Assembly (NCBI GenBank): GCA_965230415.1
Contig: CBDDKZ010000005.1
Span: forward strand, 3,224,001-3,288,000
DNA: 64,000 bases
Direction: 5' to 3'
Source of the DNA: CBDDKZ01 sp965230415
Lineage (GTDB): Bacteria > Bacteroidota > Bacteroidia > Cytophagales > JAAEPT01
Shown piece by piece: positions 18,592-27,220 of this stretch. The translations under genes were made by a program, and so were the position numbers. Each line of letters begins with the position of its first letter. Within the stretch, counting starts at the first letter, position 1. The notes under the pieces were generated by a model that was not told the origin of the DNA, ran no database searches, and saw only the letters and a program-made list of their open reading frames with translations.

Positions 18592-18618
18592 CAGTTTTCG
18601 TCAATATTTGTCAGTTTT
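18592..18618. promoter_or_regulatory. Direct repeat upstream of the LytS-type kinase gene
   Basis: CAGTTTT occurs at 18592-18598 and again at 18612-18618, a 20-base period, within the 169-base divergent gap. TCAGTTTTG comes close to the half-site described for LytTR-domain regulators. It could be an autoregulatory site for the downstream LytTR regulator; this is suggestion only. Confidence 0.3.
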
Positions 18619-18688
18619 GAGTCTTTTTGTCCGAAATCGTGAAAAATAGGCCAGTATCGTGATTTAAGACTGGTTATATTTAGATGTA

Positions 18689-19897
18689 ATGCAATCTGTA
18701 CACAGCTTTTTTAATTCGATAAAACAAAATGGATGGTCAAATCGCTTTAATCCGGTCACTATTTTTGAACCAGTGATTGTTCATATTTCGAAGCAGTTAA
18801 GGCGTGGCGTATATACCATATTTCCAATCTTATTTGGTGTGTTTATCATATTATATGCTTTTGTGATCAAATTGAATTGGGTATCCAATGAACCTATTGC
18901 TTTGGGAAAAATGATTCGAACCATACCTACATTCATTTTATTATGGTTTCTGGCTACTCCATTGATTATATGGATAAAACAGTGGTTGTACAAAGGTTAC
19001 AGCAAATTTTTGCAGGTTCTGTGTCATTTACTGATTAGTATCATACTCGCAACTTGTATTGATTTGCTCTCCGAAATATTGACTTTTAGTATTGAATATG
19101 TGGCTGCTGATGAAGGTATTGTTGACCACTACCGCGGAGCATTTGGTAAAAATATCTTTCTTATACACCTGCCTTTTGTGGGAATGGCCATTTACGGGCT
19201 CATTCTTTTTATACTTTTCAGCACCGATTATTATTTCCGTTATAAGAATGAGCAAATAAGAAGAGCACAAACCGAACGTCGTCTTAGCGAGGCTGAATTA
19301 TTGGCTTTAAAAATGCAATTGCACCCTCATTTCCTGTTCAATACATTGAATAGTATTTCGGCTTTAATGACAAGAAATACTGATGAGGCACAGGATGTAG
19401 TAGGACGCTTGGGTGACTTATTACGTTATACGCTTAATCACCATGAAGATTTCGTATCTCTAAAAACCGAAATTAATTTTATAAAGAATTACCTCGAAAT
19501 AGAAAAGTCACGTTACCGGGAACGTTTACAGGTAATTTATAATATTGACCCTCAAAGCTTATCGGTTCCAATTCTAAGTTTTCTGTTACAACCACTCGTT
19601 GAAAATGCCATTAAACATGGTTTATCACCTTCTAGGGGACAATGCACAATAGAAATTTATACCAGCATGCAAGATGATCAAATGTATATAGTTGTACGTG
19701 ATAATGGGAGGGGAAGTAAAGATATTAAACTTGGAGTAGGCTTAAGCAATATTCAAAAGAGACTTTTGAATGCCTATGGGAAAGATTACCAATTTCAATT
19801 TCAAAACTGCATTTCAGGTGGGTTTGAAGTTATTATTTATATACCAATAGGACCTAAAAATGGACAATACAACAATTATAAAATGCGTGATTATTGA
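18689..19897 (+). CDS. LytS/YehU-type sensor histidine kinase
   Basis: The 402-residue protein has four membrane segments (about residues 43-62, 78-95, 108-130, 158-180), a short coiled coil, then a His_kinase domain of the LytS/YehU class: LHPHFLFNTLNSIS (phospho-His near 214), followed by an HATPase with LQPLVENAIKHGL (N box) and VRDNGRGSKD / GVGLSNIQKRL (G boxes). There is no periplasmic sensor domain. Its last 38 bases overlap the response regulator gene, so the two form a translationally coupled pair. The signal is unknown. Confidence 0.93.
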   Translation: MQSVHSFFNSIKQNGWSNRFNPVTIFEPVIVHISKQLRRGVYTIFPILFGVFIILYAFVIKLNWVSNEPIALGKMIRTIPTFILLWFLATPLIIWIKQWLYKGYSKFLQVLCHLLISIILATCIDLLSEILTFSIEYVAADEGIVDHYRGAFGKNIFLIHLPFVGMAIYGLILFILFSTDYYFRYKNEQIRRAQTERRLSEAELLALKMQLHPHFLFNTLNSISALMTRNTDEAQDVVGRLGDLLRYTLNHHEDFVSLKTEINFIKNYLEIEKSRYRERLQVIYNIDPQSLSVPILSFLLQPLVENAIKHGLSPSRGQCTIEIYTSMQDDQMYIVVRDNGRGSKDIKLGVGLSNIQKRLLNAYGKDYQFQFQNCISGGFEVIIYIPIGPKNGQYNNYKMRDY

Positions 19898-20645
19898 CGA
19901 TGAATTTCTTGCTAGATTGCGAATTAGAAATTTATTGCAAAAGGATGAAAATGTGTCTATCGTAAATGAATTTGATTGTATATCAGAAGCGATTACCTTT
20001 TTGCAACAACATCCCGTTGACCTTTTGTACCTGGATATACATATGCCAGAACGAAATGGCTTTCAACTGTTAAAGGTACTTCCGGATCGTAAGATCCCCT
20101 ACATCATTTTTGTTACCGCAGATGAGGAATCAGCCTTAAAAGCATTTGAGTTTAATGCAATTGACTATTTGCTTAAGCCATTTCAGAATGAACGCTTCCA
20201 AAATGCACTGAATAAAGTGAAGAACTGCTATGAGATGAACAAAAAAGCAAGACTGAGCGATCAATTTGCTCAATTAATGGGTAAGTACAACCATATGCAA
20301 CAGCTGCCTCATGCAAAGGAAAACAACCACTTTGAAGAGCTCATCTACATTAAATCGAGTGGGAATTACCTGGAGTTGCATTATGATAAGTTTAATTATG
20401 AATTGATGCGGAAAACGATGAAGGAAATTGTAATGGAGGTTGATAGTACTTTCTTTATTCAAATTCATCGATCTATAATTCTGAATCGTTACTTCATTCA
20501 ACAGGTACGTTATATCGGGAATAATGAGTATGAATTTTTAATGGAAAAAGGCATCCGTCTGAAATCGAGTAGAAGTTTTAGATACCAAATCGAACAGTTA
20601 GGTTTGAATACGAATACAGAGAAGGTCATTAAAGAATTAAGATGA
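19860..20645 (+). CDS. LytTR-family response regulator (3' end supplied by an IS)
   Basis: The 261 residues comprise a receiver domain (CVIIDDE, phospho-Asp59 in LYLDIHMPERNGF, then FVTADEE and LKPF) and a C-terminal LytTR DNA-binding domain (FEELIYIKSSGNYLELH to RSFRYQIEQLGL). It is the partner of the overlapping LytS-type kinase. The last codons (EKVIKELR) are read from the left end of the IS1380 element at 20618. Without the IS, the flanks join to read NTNTKS followed by a stop, so the insertion exchanged a handful of terminal residues and probably left the domain functional. Confidence 0.92.
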   Translation: MDNTTIIKCVIIDDEFLARLRIRNLLQKDENVSIVNEFDCISEAITFLQQHPVDLLYLDIHMPERNGFQLLKVLPDRKIPYIIFVTADEESALKAFEFNAIDYLLKPFQNERFQNALNKVKNCYEMNKKARLSDQFAQLMGKYNHMQQLPHAKENNHFEELIYIKSSGNYLELHYDKFNYELMRKTMKEIVMEVDSTFFIQIHRSIILNRYFIQQVRYIGNNEYEFLMEKGIRLKSSRSFRYQIEQLGLNTNTEKVIKELR

Positions 20646-21942
20646 AGTGATATGGGATATGAAATGTACGTTGATTTATATTGTTGTACACAAAAGCTCC
20701 TAATGCAAAGCAATAGGATTTGAGTGTTTTTAAAGTGGCTCTGTTATGATGATTTAATGCGAAATATCTAAATAAACTCATTAAATTATAGGCTACCATA
20801 ATAAACCGAAAAGAGGCTTCTGTAGCCCAGAAGTCTTTTAAGCAAAAATTATCTAATCCAAAATCACTTTTCAATTCTTTGATTCTATTTTCACAATCAG
20901 CTCTTGTATTGTAAATGTTCCAAATTTGGTCAAGTGGCAAATCCATATTCGTAACATAAGTGCTAAATCGATACCCAGGTAAATCTTCAAATAATTCCTT
21001 TCCACCTGCATGAGGACGAATATCGACTTTCTTTTTTATGATGATGTATCGACGAGGTTTACCGTTTTCATGACTGAATCTCATTTCACTCAGCTCAATT
21101 CCTTTGGCAATTTCAATCCAATTTTTGACTCCCCATACCTCACTTTTAACATTAGGGTACATCTTTGCTGATATTATATAGTTAAGTTGATTGTCCTCTA
21201 AATAACTCATCAACTCTTCGGTATAAAACCCGCTATCAGCACGGACTAAGCCTACTTTTTTACCTTTTAAGGCTTCCTGAAAGGTTTCTTCCATAAAAGC
21301 CTTACAGCTACTATTGTCAGCAGTGTCTCCGGGTCTAAGCCAAGCATTAGCTACCATTTTTGTTTGGCTAACAAAGGCCATCAATGGATGGTGTGAGTTA
21401 CGGCCTCTTTTGTTAGGATTATATCCTTTAGCACTTCCTTCCTGTTGCTCTCCATACCTTGTTATGACTGTGCTGTCAAAATCGACCGTGGGTGTATCTA
21501 CATTAAGTTGATTAAAAAACCAATTTTGTAATTCAGGAAATACTTCTGTGTTTTTTGCTTGTGAAAACTTTCCGAAAAATCTACTGTAAGTACTTTGTGA
21601 TGGCATTTCATCCCAACCAAAAATGGACTGTAATACTTGATCATTACGAAGCCAATCACAATGAATATAACGGCTTGCTCCAGTCCAAATACTTAGCCAA
21701 AAAGATTCTATCACATGTTCTGGCGCATAACCTCTATTAGAACCTGGTTGCGGTAAGGATATATCTTGTAAATATTCTCTGATTTCTGTTTGATCAATAA
21801 ATCTTTTCATCAAACTCATACCTCCAAAGGGAGTTACAGCCTTATCAGAATACTCTATTGGAAGATTAACCATTTTGGTGAATTTTGATTTACTTCAAAA
21901 ATTTGCTCTAAATACAAATATCACCCTTTTTTGACCTTTTCT
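20618..21942. mobile_element. IS1380-family insertion sequence
   Basis: The element is defined by one transposase gene and imperfect terminal inverted repeats: AGAGAAGGTCA at 20618-20628 against TGACCTTTTCT at 21932-21942 (10 of 11 matching), with weaker pairing extending inward. This gives about 1.3 kb, somewhat short for the family. The exact outer ends and target duplication could not be fixed by eye. It inserted at the 3' end of the LytTR gene. Confidence 0.75.
20629..21873 (-). CDS. IS1380-family transposase
   Basis: The 414-residue DDE transposase shows the family landmarks: first Asp in TVDFDSTVITRYGEQQ followed by GYNPNKRGRNSHHPL, second Asp in LVRADSGFYTEELMSYLE, and the acidic residue in YNTRADCENRIKELKSDFG with the following AYNLMSLFRYFAL helix. 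The frame is intact and the gene reaches within 11 bases of the left inverted repeat, so the element may be active. It converges on, and overlaps by 17 bases, the response regulator gene. Confidence 0.93.
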   Translation of the reverse strand: MVNLPIEYSDKAVTPFGGMSLMKRFIDQTEIREYLQDISLPQPGSNRGYAPEHVIESFWLSIWTGASRYIHCDWLRNDQVLQSIFGWDEMPSQSTYSRFFGKFSQAKNTEVFPELQNWFFNQLNVDTPTVDFDSTVITRYGEQQEGSAKGYNPNKRGRNSHHPLMAFVSQTKMVANAWLRPGDTADNSSCKAFMEETFQEALKGKKVGLVRADSGFYTEELMSYLEDNQLNYIISAKMYPNVKSEVWGVKNWIEIAKGIELSEMRFSHENGKPRRYIIIKKKVDIRPHAGGKELFEDLPGYRFSTYVTNMDLPLDQIWNIYNTRADCENRIKELKSDFGLDNFCLKDFWATEASFRFIMVAYNLMSLFRYFALNHHNRATLKTLKSYCFALGAFVYNNINQRTFHIPYHFILIL

Positions 21943-22224
21943 AAAATCCTAATGCATAATCACGGTTAATCGAAATTAGAGTCATTATTTTGAGGTATTA
22001 TAGCCATTGAATTTGGGTGATACACAAAAATTAGTGAAAGATGGTATCATTAAAAACATGGAAAAAGAATAGTAAAAAATGAATTTTTCACAACAATTCT
22101 TTATAAAACGGAACTATTGATTCGCACATTTAACAAATGGCAATGACCGCATGTCGTCTTTATCAATAATAATTAACGATTCAAAGAACTATTAATTAAT
22201 GACAACTAAACTAAAACCAAAAAA
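21943..22224. other. Gap between IS and lipoprotein gene
   Basis: AT-rich. A short plus-strand run of codons ending at about 22070 (GDTQKLVKDGIIKNMEKE then stop) looks protein-like but has no start and no recognised family. The rest is presumed promoter of the gene at 22225. Confidence 0.3.
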
Positions 22225-22983
22225 ATGAAAAAGTATTTTAACATATCAATTTTAATAGGGATATTCTTTTTCGGTTTAACCTCCTGTAAAAAGGATGAAA
22301 CCGAACCGGCTAATGAAGAAGGTTTAAAAAGCAGCACAGGCGATTTGGAAACTCCTTCTCCGCCAGAGGCAGAGGACGCTATAGCTTCGCGTGCTGAAGT
22401 GGTATTTCACAAAAGCTACGATGCTGAATTAAGTGAGGAGGAGGCAGCAGCTTTATGGGAAAGAGATGTGAAACAATTTAAAAAGGAATCGGCTCAAAAT
22501 AAGGTGAATGGAGTTAGTACAGAGTTTTTCTTTGGTCTGGAAATATGGTCAGGTACACAAACACATAATGGAACGAATGGTTATGCAGGTTTTTATGGTG
22601 CTTTTGAAACAGATCAGGGCTTAGTTATCAGCCAATTCGTAGAGTTAAATACAGAAGGAGAGTTGGGTGATGATGCAGGGGGGATATCTGATTTTTATCT
22701 TGTCAAGGTAATCATAGAAGAACCAAACGATCCTATTTCTTTTGTAAGAGCTCAGTGGGCTAATTTATGGCTTCACGGGACTGACGGGTGGTTTGTGAAG
22801 CGTTTTTCAGTGTACGTCGAAGATCAATTACAATCCGTTCCCGCGAGCGGAAGAGGTTCGCTGATTGTGCATAGAATAAATAAATGGCTCGACAATGAAA
22901 CCTCTGATGGTTGGGATTTATATATTGCCGACCCTATCAATGATAGTCAGGTATGGGTTGAAAGTGATGGCCTGAGGTTTTAA
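22225..22983 (+). CDS. Lipoprotein with PLAT/LH2-like domain, copy 1
   Basis: The 252-residue protein has a lipoprotein signal ending LTSC (Cys21), a Glu-rich linker (residues 24-55), a helical segment (LSEEEAAALWERDVKQFKKE), then a beta-rich domain from residue 95. That domain runs EIWSGTQTHNGTNGYAGFYG ... DFYLVKVIIEE ... TDGWFVKRFSVYV. The pattern of a glycine-containing first strand, a middle strand pair and a final DGWFVK strand resembles PLAT/LH2 beta-sandwiches, which bind lipids or proteins. The first 150 or so bases are almost identical to the paralogue at 26402, while the PLAT-like part has diverged. It neighbours the M57 proteases. Confidence 0.75.
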   Translation: MKKYFNISILIGIFFFGLTSCKKDETEPANEEGLKSSTGDLETPSPPEAEDAIASRAEVVFHKSYDAELSEEEAAALWERDVKQFKKESAQNKVNGVSTEFFFGLEIWSGTQTHNGTNGYAGFYGAFETDQGLVISQFVELNTEGELGDDAGGISDFYLVKVIIEEPNDPISFVRAQWANLWLHGTDGWFVKRFSVYVEDQLQSVPASGRGSLIVHRINKWLDNETSDGWDLYIADPINDSQVWVESDGLRF

Positions 22984-23418
22984 TAAAAAACGAGCAACTA
23001 TCAAGAAGATATACTGAAAGCGAAAGAAAAGGGACTGTCTTAAATACAGTTCCTTTTTCTATTTCGTTTGAGGCGGGTATCTCGTTTATTGGCGATGTAT
23101 ATTGATTTTTGCTTGTTTTGCTTTGAAAATAGTTAAACACAGTGTGTTTTTTAAAGGTTTTTAAACAATCAAAACGCTTTATGAGATGCCCCCTTTCTTT
23201 TAGAGTTTAATCGAAAAGAATTCTCCGCCGGCGGCTCTGCCTTGGGGTTTCCTATGAAAAATGTCATTCCCGTGAAAAGGGAAACTTTTGCTAAAACGAC
23301 TCTGCGAGAACTATAATTATTAGCCCAATGAGTCTTGTTTTAGGTGGTTATTGACAATAATAATCGAAATCCGTACATGTCAGTGAGCATGGTATACCTA
23401 TTTATCATATTGTGATTT
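22984..23418. other. Gap with terminator and GC-rich island
   Basis: A terminator follows the PLAT-like gene (GGGACTGT at 23031-23038 pairing with ACAGTTCC at 23046-23053, then TTTTT). From about 23219 to 23310 the sequence turns GC-rich (CCGCCGGCGG, later a CATTCCCGTG/AAAAGGGAA pair), unlike its surroundings, perhaps an interspersed repeat. No gene seen. Confidence 0.5.
23031..23058 (+). terminator. Terminator after PLAT-like lipoprotein 1
   Basis: An 8-bp stem GGGACTGT/ACAGTTCC (one wobble) with a 7-base loop is followed by TTTTT, 48 bases after the stop. Confidence 0.7.
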
Positions 23419-23456
23419 AACCGCTCGTCACATTATTAACCGCTCATCACAAAGTG
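23419..23456 (+). promoter_or_regulatory. M57 upstream element, copy 1 (two AACC-N5-TCACA repeats)
   Basis: The 38 bases hold two direct repeats of AACCGCTCRTCACA with a 19-base period, ending in AAAGTG. The element lies about 70 bases upstream of the protease ATG at 23525, and the same arrangement recurs at 24930, 28462 and 30746. Confidence 0.6.
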
Positions 23457-23510
23457 TTTGTTATGCAAGTGTCCTATAGTTTCTTTTGCGTTAGGGAAGT
23501 TTCATTAAAT

Positions 23511-23524
23511 ACACACACACACAC
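23511..23524 (+). repeat. (AC)7 dinucleotide repeat directly before the ATG
   Basis: Seven AC units abut the start codon at 23525 and occupy the ribosome-binding region. The paralogue at 25030 has TACATGCAC there instead. Slippage here would alter the leader length. Confidence 0.7.
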
Positions 23525-24847
23525 ATGAAAAATTCAAAAAAACTACTATTAATAGTTATATGTTTTGTAGGTCTTTTTGCTTGCGAAAAAGACCTGGAAA
23601 CAAAAGAATTGGCCGACGAAGGTAAACTAAAAGAGGCAAATGGTGACAGGCATTTAATCGAAGCTGCCGGCTACGACATAAGTAACCTTACTTTCAACGA
23701 AAAAGAAGACGAATACATAGCTGAAGGAGATATTGTAATAACCCGTGCACATTTAGATAGCTGGAAAAAACAAGCCAAAGGCACAGGGCAAAAAATAACA
23801 AATACGTATTCCAAGGATGGTTTTGTGGACCAGGAAAAGGTGAAGAACGTAGTTGTTGGTTTTAGTTTCCCATATAATCGACCACCTAAAATTTGGCGAG
23901 AAGCAACTAAAAAGGCTATTGAACGCTGGAACGCTATACCTGAATGTAAAATTCACCTTATTTGTTCCGAACTTGGTGATGGTCTTTCTCCTGATGTGAT
24001 AGTGTCGTTTCATCCTAAAAGTGTATGGTGTGGTGACGATCCGGATTGTATAGGGCCGGCTGCAGATGCCCCCTTACCTCACAATGGTGAACCTGGAAAG
24101 TATATCCGAATAAATGCAGATAACCTTGATACAGATGATACGAACTGTAAAGAAAGAACGATGGCACACGAGTTAGGGCATATTTTAGGCTTTGGTCATC
24201 TTAATTATTTAAATGTTCCGGACCAAAATAAATTCGATTATTATCGATACTTGGTTTGGCCTTATATGATATTGCCTAATAAATCGGAATCATCTTTAAT
24301 GTATGGTGGTGGAGCTTCTTCTTTTTTTGAATGTTTGAGAGATAAAAATCTCAAACACGTAGATTATCGAATGGCACAAATTGCTTATCCACGTGAAGGT
24401 ATGTTTTTTACCATGCACCCAAAACATAGTCATTCACGCTTTGGTCCATTATATGCATTTTTGAGTGACAACGGACAATTACAAGATGTGGAAAAAGACT
24501 ACACCAAACTAAACTATAATCCCGAAGATATACATGTTATGGGCTATATTTCACACATTCAACAGACTCTTGATGGAAAAAAAGCCTATAATGCTATTTA
24601 TAAATACTTTAAGGCCAGCAAGGTCAGGTACTCCAAAATCTATAAGGATCCTGATCTGCTGGATCAGGGCTTTGTTTATAGAGGCAATGTAGGATTTTTA
24701 GAAAAAAAAGATTTTCCACAATTTCCAATGAACGTTATTGCGAGGTACAGGCACAAAACAGCTAATAGTGACCGTTTGTTTAAGGGGTTTGTCTATAATA
24801 AGAACTGGGAGTTTCAAGAGATTATGGGCTATATCTATACGCCTTAG
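23525..24847 (+). CDS. M57-like (HEIGH) metzincin protease lipoprotein 1
   Basis: The 440-residue protein has a lipoprotein signal ending LFAC (Cys20), then an M57-like opening (HLIEAAGYDISNL, EYIAEGDIVI). The catalytic domain has the helix REATKKAIERWNAIP and the zinc motif AHELGHILGFGH (His215, Glu216, His219, His225; metzincin HExxHxxGxxH), followed by a Met-turn candidate SLMYGG and the closing RMAQIAYPRE. The C-terminal third (SRFGPLYAFL, HVMGYISH, VGFLEK, GYIYTP) looks like a DUF5648 beta-propeller-type repeat region. It should be a membrane-anchored zinc protease. It shares leader and tail with the paralogue at 25030, with a diverged middle. Confidence 0.85.
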   Translation: MKNSKKLLLIVICFVGLFACEKDLETKELADEGKLKEANGDRHLIEAAGYDISNLTFNEKEDEYIAEGDIVITRAHLDSWKKQAKGTGQKITNTYSKDGFVDQEKVKNVVVGFSFPYNRPPKIWREATKKAIERWNAIPECKIHLICSELGDGLSPDVIVSFHPKSVWCGDDPDCIGPAADAPLPHNGEPGKYIRINADNLDTDDTNCKERTMAHELGHILGFGHLNYLNVPDQNKFDYYRYLVWPYMILPNKSESSLMYGGGASSFFECLRDKNLKHVDYRMAQIAYPREGMFFTMHPKHSHSRFGPLYAFLSDNGQLQDVEKDYTKLNYNPEDIHVMGYISHIQQTLDGKKAYNAIYKYFKASKVRYSKIYKDPDLLDQGFVYRGNVGFLEKKDFPQFPMNVIARYRHKTANSDRLFKGFVYNKNWEFQEIMGYIYTP

Positions 24848-24929
24848 CGTGAGTCTTTATAAGAATCAATTATAGAGGTCTTGTACATGTCAATGAACCT
24901 TGGAATACGTTCATCGGCATGTACGGTCT

Positions 24930-24967
24930 AACCGCTCGTCACATTATTAACCGCTCATCACAAAGTG
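24930..24967 (+). promoter_or_regulatory. M57 upstream element, copy 2
   Basis: Identical over 38 bases to the copy at 23419, with the same following GTTTGTTATGCAAGTG stretch; it lies 63 bases before the ATG at 25030. Confidence 0.6.
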
Positions 24968-25029
24968 TTTGTTATGCAAGTGCCCTATAGTTTCTTTTGC
25001 GTAAGAGAAGTTTCATTAAATACATGCAC

Positions 25030-26349
25030 ATGAAAAATTCAAAAAAACTACTATTAATAGTTATATGTTTTGTAGGTCTTTTTGCTTGTGAAAAAGACTT
25101 AGAAACGAAAGAATTGGCCGACGAAGGTAAACTAACAGAGGCAAATGGTGACAGGCATTTAATCGAAGCTGCCGGCTACGACATAAGTAACCTTACCTAC
25201 AACGAAAAAGAAGACGAATACACAGCTGAAGGAGATATTTTAATAACACGTGCACATTTGGATGATTGGAAAAAACAAGCCAAAGGCATCGGACAAAAAG
25301 TAACAAATACTTATTTGAATAGTGGTTTTGTTGACCAGGAAAAGGTCAAGAATATAGTTATTGGTCCAAGCATTTACCCAATAGATCGACCCAGTAAAAT
25401 CTGGTTAGATGCACTGAAAAAAGCTATTGAACAGTGGAATGCAATACCGGAATGTAAAATACACCTCATTTATGCTGATTATAGTGAGGGTCTACATAAA
25501 GATATTAAGGTAACAGCCCATTATAAAAATACATGGTGCGCTGATATAGATTTAATTTGTACTGGACCAATCGCGGATGCTTCCTTTCCAAGAAATGGCC
25601 AACCTGGAAATAAAATCAGAATTAATAAATCTAGCAGTAGGTATAGCAGTACTGATATAAATTGTAAAGTAGAAATATTGATACATGAAATAGGGCATAC
25701 TTTAGGTTTTGGACACCTGGGCAAAGGAGGCGGTCTTGGAGATAAATTCTTCAGATACCTAAAGTGGCCCTATGTTGTCGAACCATATAGTTCAGACCTG
25801 TCTATTATGTATAAGGATATAAGTAATAGATGTAATTTAAGTAGAAGAGTATTAAAACACTTAGACCACCGCATGGCACAAATAGCCTATCCGCGCGATG
25901 GTATGTTTTTTAGCATGAGTCCGACCCATAGTCATTCACGCTTTGGTCCATTATATGAATATTTGAGTGACAACGGACAATTACAAGATTTGGAAAAAGA
26001 CTACACCAAACAAAACCATATTCCCGAAGATATACATGTTATGGGCTATATTTCACACATTCAACAGATTCTTGATGGAAAAAAAGCATATAATGCCATT
26101 TATAAATACTTGAGGGGGGGCAAGGTCAGGTACTCCAAGATCTATAAAGATTCTTATCTGCTGGACCAGGGCTTTGTTTATATAGGCAATGTAGGGTTTT
26201 TAGAAAAAAAAGATTTTCCACAATTTCCAATGAGCATAGTTACAAATTACAGGCACAAAACAGCTAATTGTGACCGATTGTTTAAGGGCTATGTCGATAA
26301 TGATAACTGGGAATTTCAAGGGGTCATGGGCCATATCTATACGCCTTAA
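25030..26349 (+). CDS. M57-like (HEIGH) metzincin protease lipoprotein 2
   Basis: The start at 25030 (MKNSKKLLLIVICFVGLFAC) is preferred over upstream in-frame ATGs because it reproduces the lipoprotein signal of its neighbour. The 439-residue protein is a paralogue of 23525-24847. The first 80 codons and the last 150 are nearly the same, while the middle, including the cleft region (CADIDLICTGPIADASF), differs widely. The zinc motif is IHEIGHTLGFGH, matching the HEIGH signature of M57, with Met-turn SIMYKD and closing RMAQIAYPRD. The tail is DUF5648-like. It is followed after 52 bases by PLAT-like lipoprotein 2, so the two may be co-transcribed. Confidence 0.85.
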   Translation: MKNSKKLLLIVICFVGLFACEKDLETKELADEGKLTEANGDRHLIEAAGYDISNLTYNEKEDEYTAEGDILITRAHLDDWKKQAKGIGQKVTNTYLNSGFVDQEKVKNIVIGPSIYPIDRPSKIWLDALKKAIEQWNAIPECKIHLIYADYSEGLHKDIKVTAHYKNTWCADIDLICTGPIADASFPRNGQPGNKIRINKSSSRYSSTDINCKVEILIHEIGHTLGFGHLGKGGGLGDKFFRYLKWPYVVEPYSSDLSIMYKDISNRCNLSRRVLKHLDHRMAQIAYPRDGMFFSMSPTHSHSRFGPLYEYLSDNGQLQDLEKDYTKQNHIPEDIHVMGYISHIQQILDGKKAYNAIYKYLRGGKVRYSKIYKDSYLLDQGFVYIGNVGFLEKKDFPQFPMSIVTNYRHKTANCDRLFKGYVDNDNWEFQGVMGHIYTP

Positions 26350-26401
26350 AAGAGTACAATTAAAAAGCAGTGAATTAAATTTTTACCAAAAACAAAACGA
26401 A

Positions 26402-27157
26402 ATGAAAAAGTATTTTAACATATCAATTTTAATAGGGATATTCTTTTTCGGTTTAACCTCCTGTAAAAAGGATGAAACCGAACCGGCCAATGAAGAAGGT
26501 TTAAAAAGCAGCACAGGCGATTTGGAAACTCCTTCTCCGCCAGAGGCAGAGGACGCTATAGTTTCGCATTCAGAAGTGGTGTTTCATAAAAGCTACGGTG
26601 CTGAATTAAGTGAAGAAGAAGTTGACGCTTTATGGGAAAGAGATGTGAAACAATTTAAAAAGGAATCGGCTCAAAGTAAGGTGAATGGAGTAAGTACGGA
26701 ATTTTTCTATTCTGTTCGAATCTGGACAGGTACGCAAACAAATAATGGAACCACGGGTGAAGCATATTTTGACGCTATTTTTATTACAGATATGTCGAGT
26801 CCACCTGCTGGTAGAACTACGCTGAATATGAACGGGGAATTAACTGATCTAAATGGCGGTGATGATAGATACTTAATGAAGTATGTTATTGATGAGGGGA
26901 TATACCCGATTTCCTTTGTGGAAGCAGTATCAGGGAGGTTAAGTTTAAAAGGAACAGACGGATGGTTTGTAAAGTTTTGGGCTATTTCTCTTTTTCCTGA
27001 TCAACAGTCTGTCCCGGCAACAGGATTTAGTCAACTGGGTGCAAAAGTGAATAAATGGTTAGACAATGATACACCTGAGGGGTGGGACCAACTTAAGATA
27101 CCTGGAAGTGATGGTGTTTTTGACGTAAGGCATTATGGTCAAGGTCTGAGGTTTTAA
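26402..27157 (+). CDS. Lipoprotein with PLAT/LH2-like domain, copy 2
   Basis: The start at 26402 (MKKYFNISIL) gives the same lipoprotein signal (Cys21) as copy 1; the longer frame from 26270 overlaps the protease and is unlikely. The mature protein has the acidic linker, the helix LSEEEVDALWERDVKQF and the beta domain IWTGTQTNNGTTGEAYFDA ... DRYLMKYVIDE ... TDGWFVKFWAISL. It keeps all landmarks of the PLAT-like fold while differing in most surface positions from copy 1. Both copies end with KWLDN(D/E)T..GWD. It lies directly behind protease 2, suggesting that the PLAT-like protein and protease may work together. Function unknown. Confidence 0.75.
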   Translation: MKKYFNISILIGIFFFGLTSCKKDETEPANEEGLKSSTGDLETPSPPEAEDAIVSHSEVVFHKSYGAELSEEEVDALWERDVKQFKKESAQSKVNGVSTEFFYSVRIWTGTQTNNGTTGEAYFDAIFITDMSSPPAGRTTLNMNGELTDLNGGDDRYLMKYVIDEGIYPISFVEAVSGRLSLKGTDGWFVKFWAISLFPDQQSVPATGFSQLGAKVNKWLDNDTPEGWDQLKIPGSDGVFDVRHYGQGLRF

Positions 27158-27191
27158 AAATAAGTAAGAACAGATTGTACATACCAGCGAA

Positions 27192-27220
27192 CAAAAGGAG
27201 GGTAATATACCCCCCTTTCC
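27192..27220 (+). terminator. Terminator after PLAT-like lipoprotein 2
   Basis: AAAGGAGGGT and ACCCCCCTTT form a 10-bp stem with one mismatch around AATAT, about 35 bases past the stop. T residues after it are few, so strength is uncertain. Confidence 0.5.

Noticed and set aside
23370..23470. CRP-type palindrome (TGTGA...TCACA)
   Set aside because: The spacing between the two arms is 12 bases rather than 6, and the TCACA units are direct, not inverted, repeats.
26270..26401. N-terminal extension of PLAT-like lipoprotein 2
   Set aside because: It overlaps the end of protease 2 and would hide the lipoprotein signal that starts at 26402.
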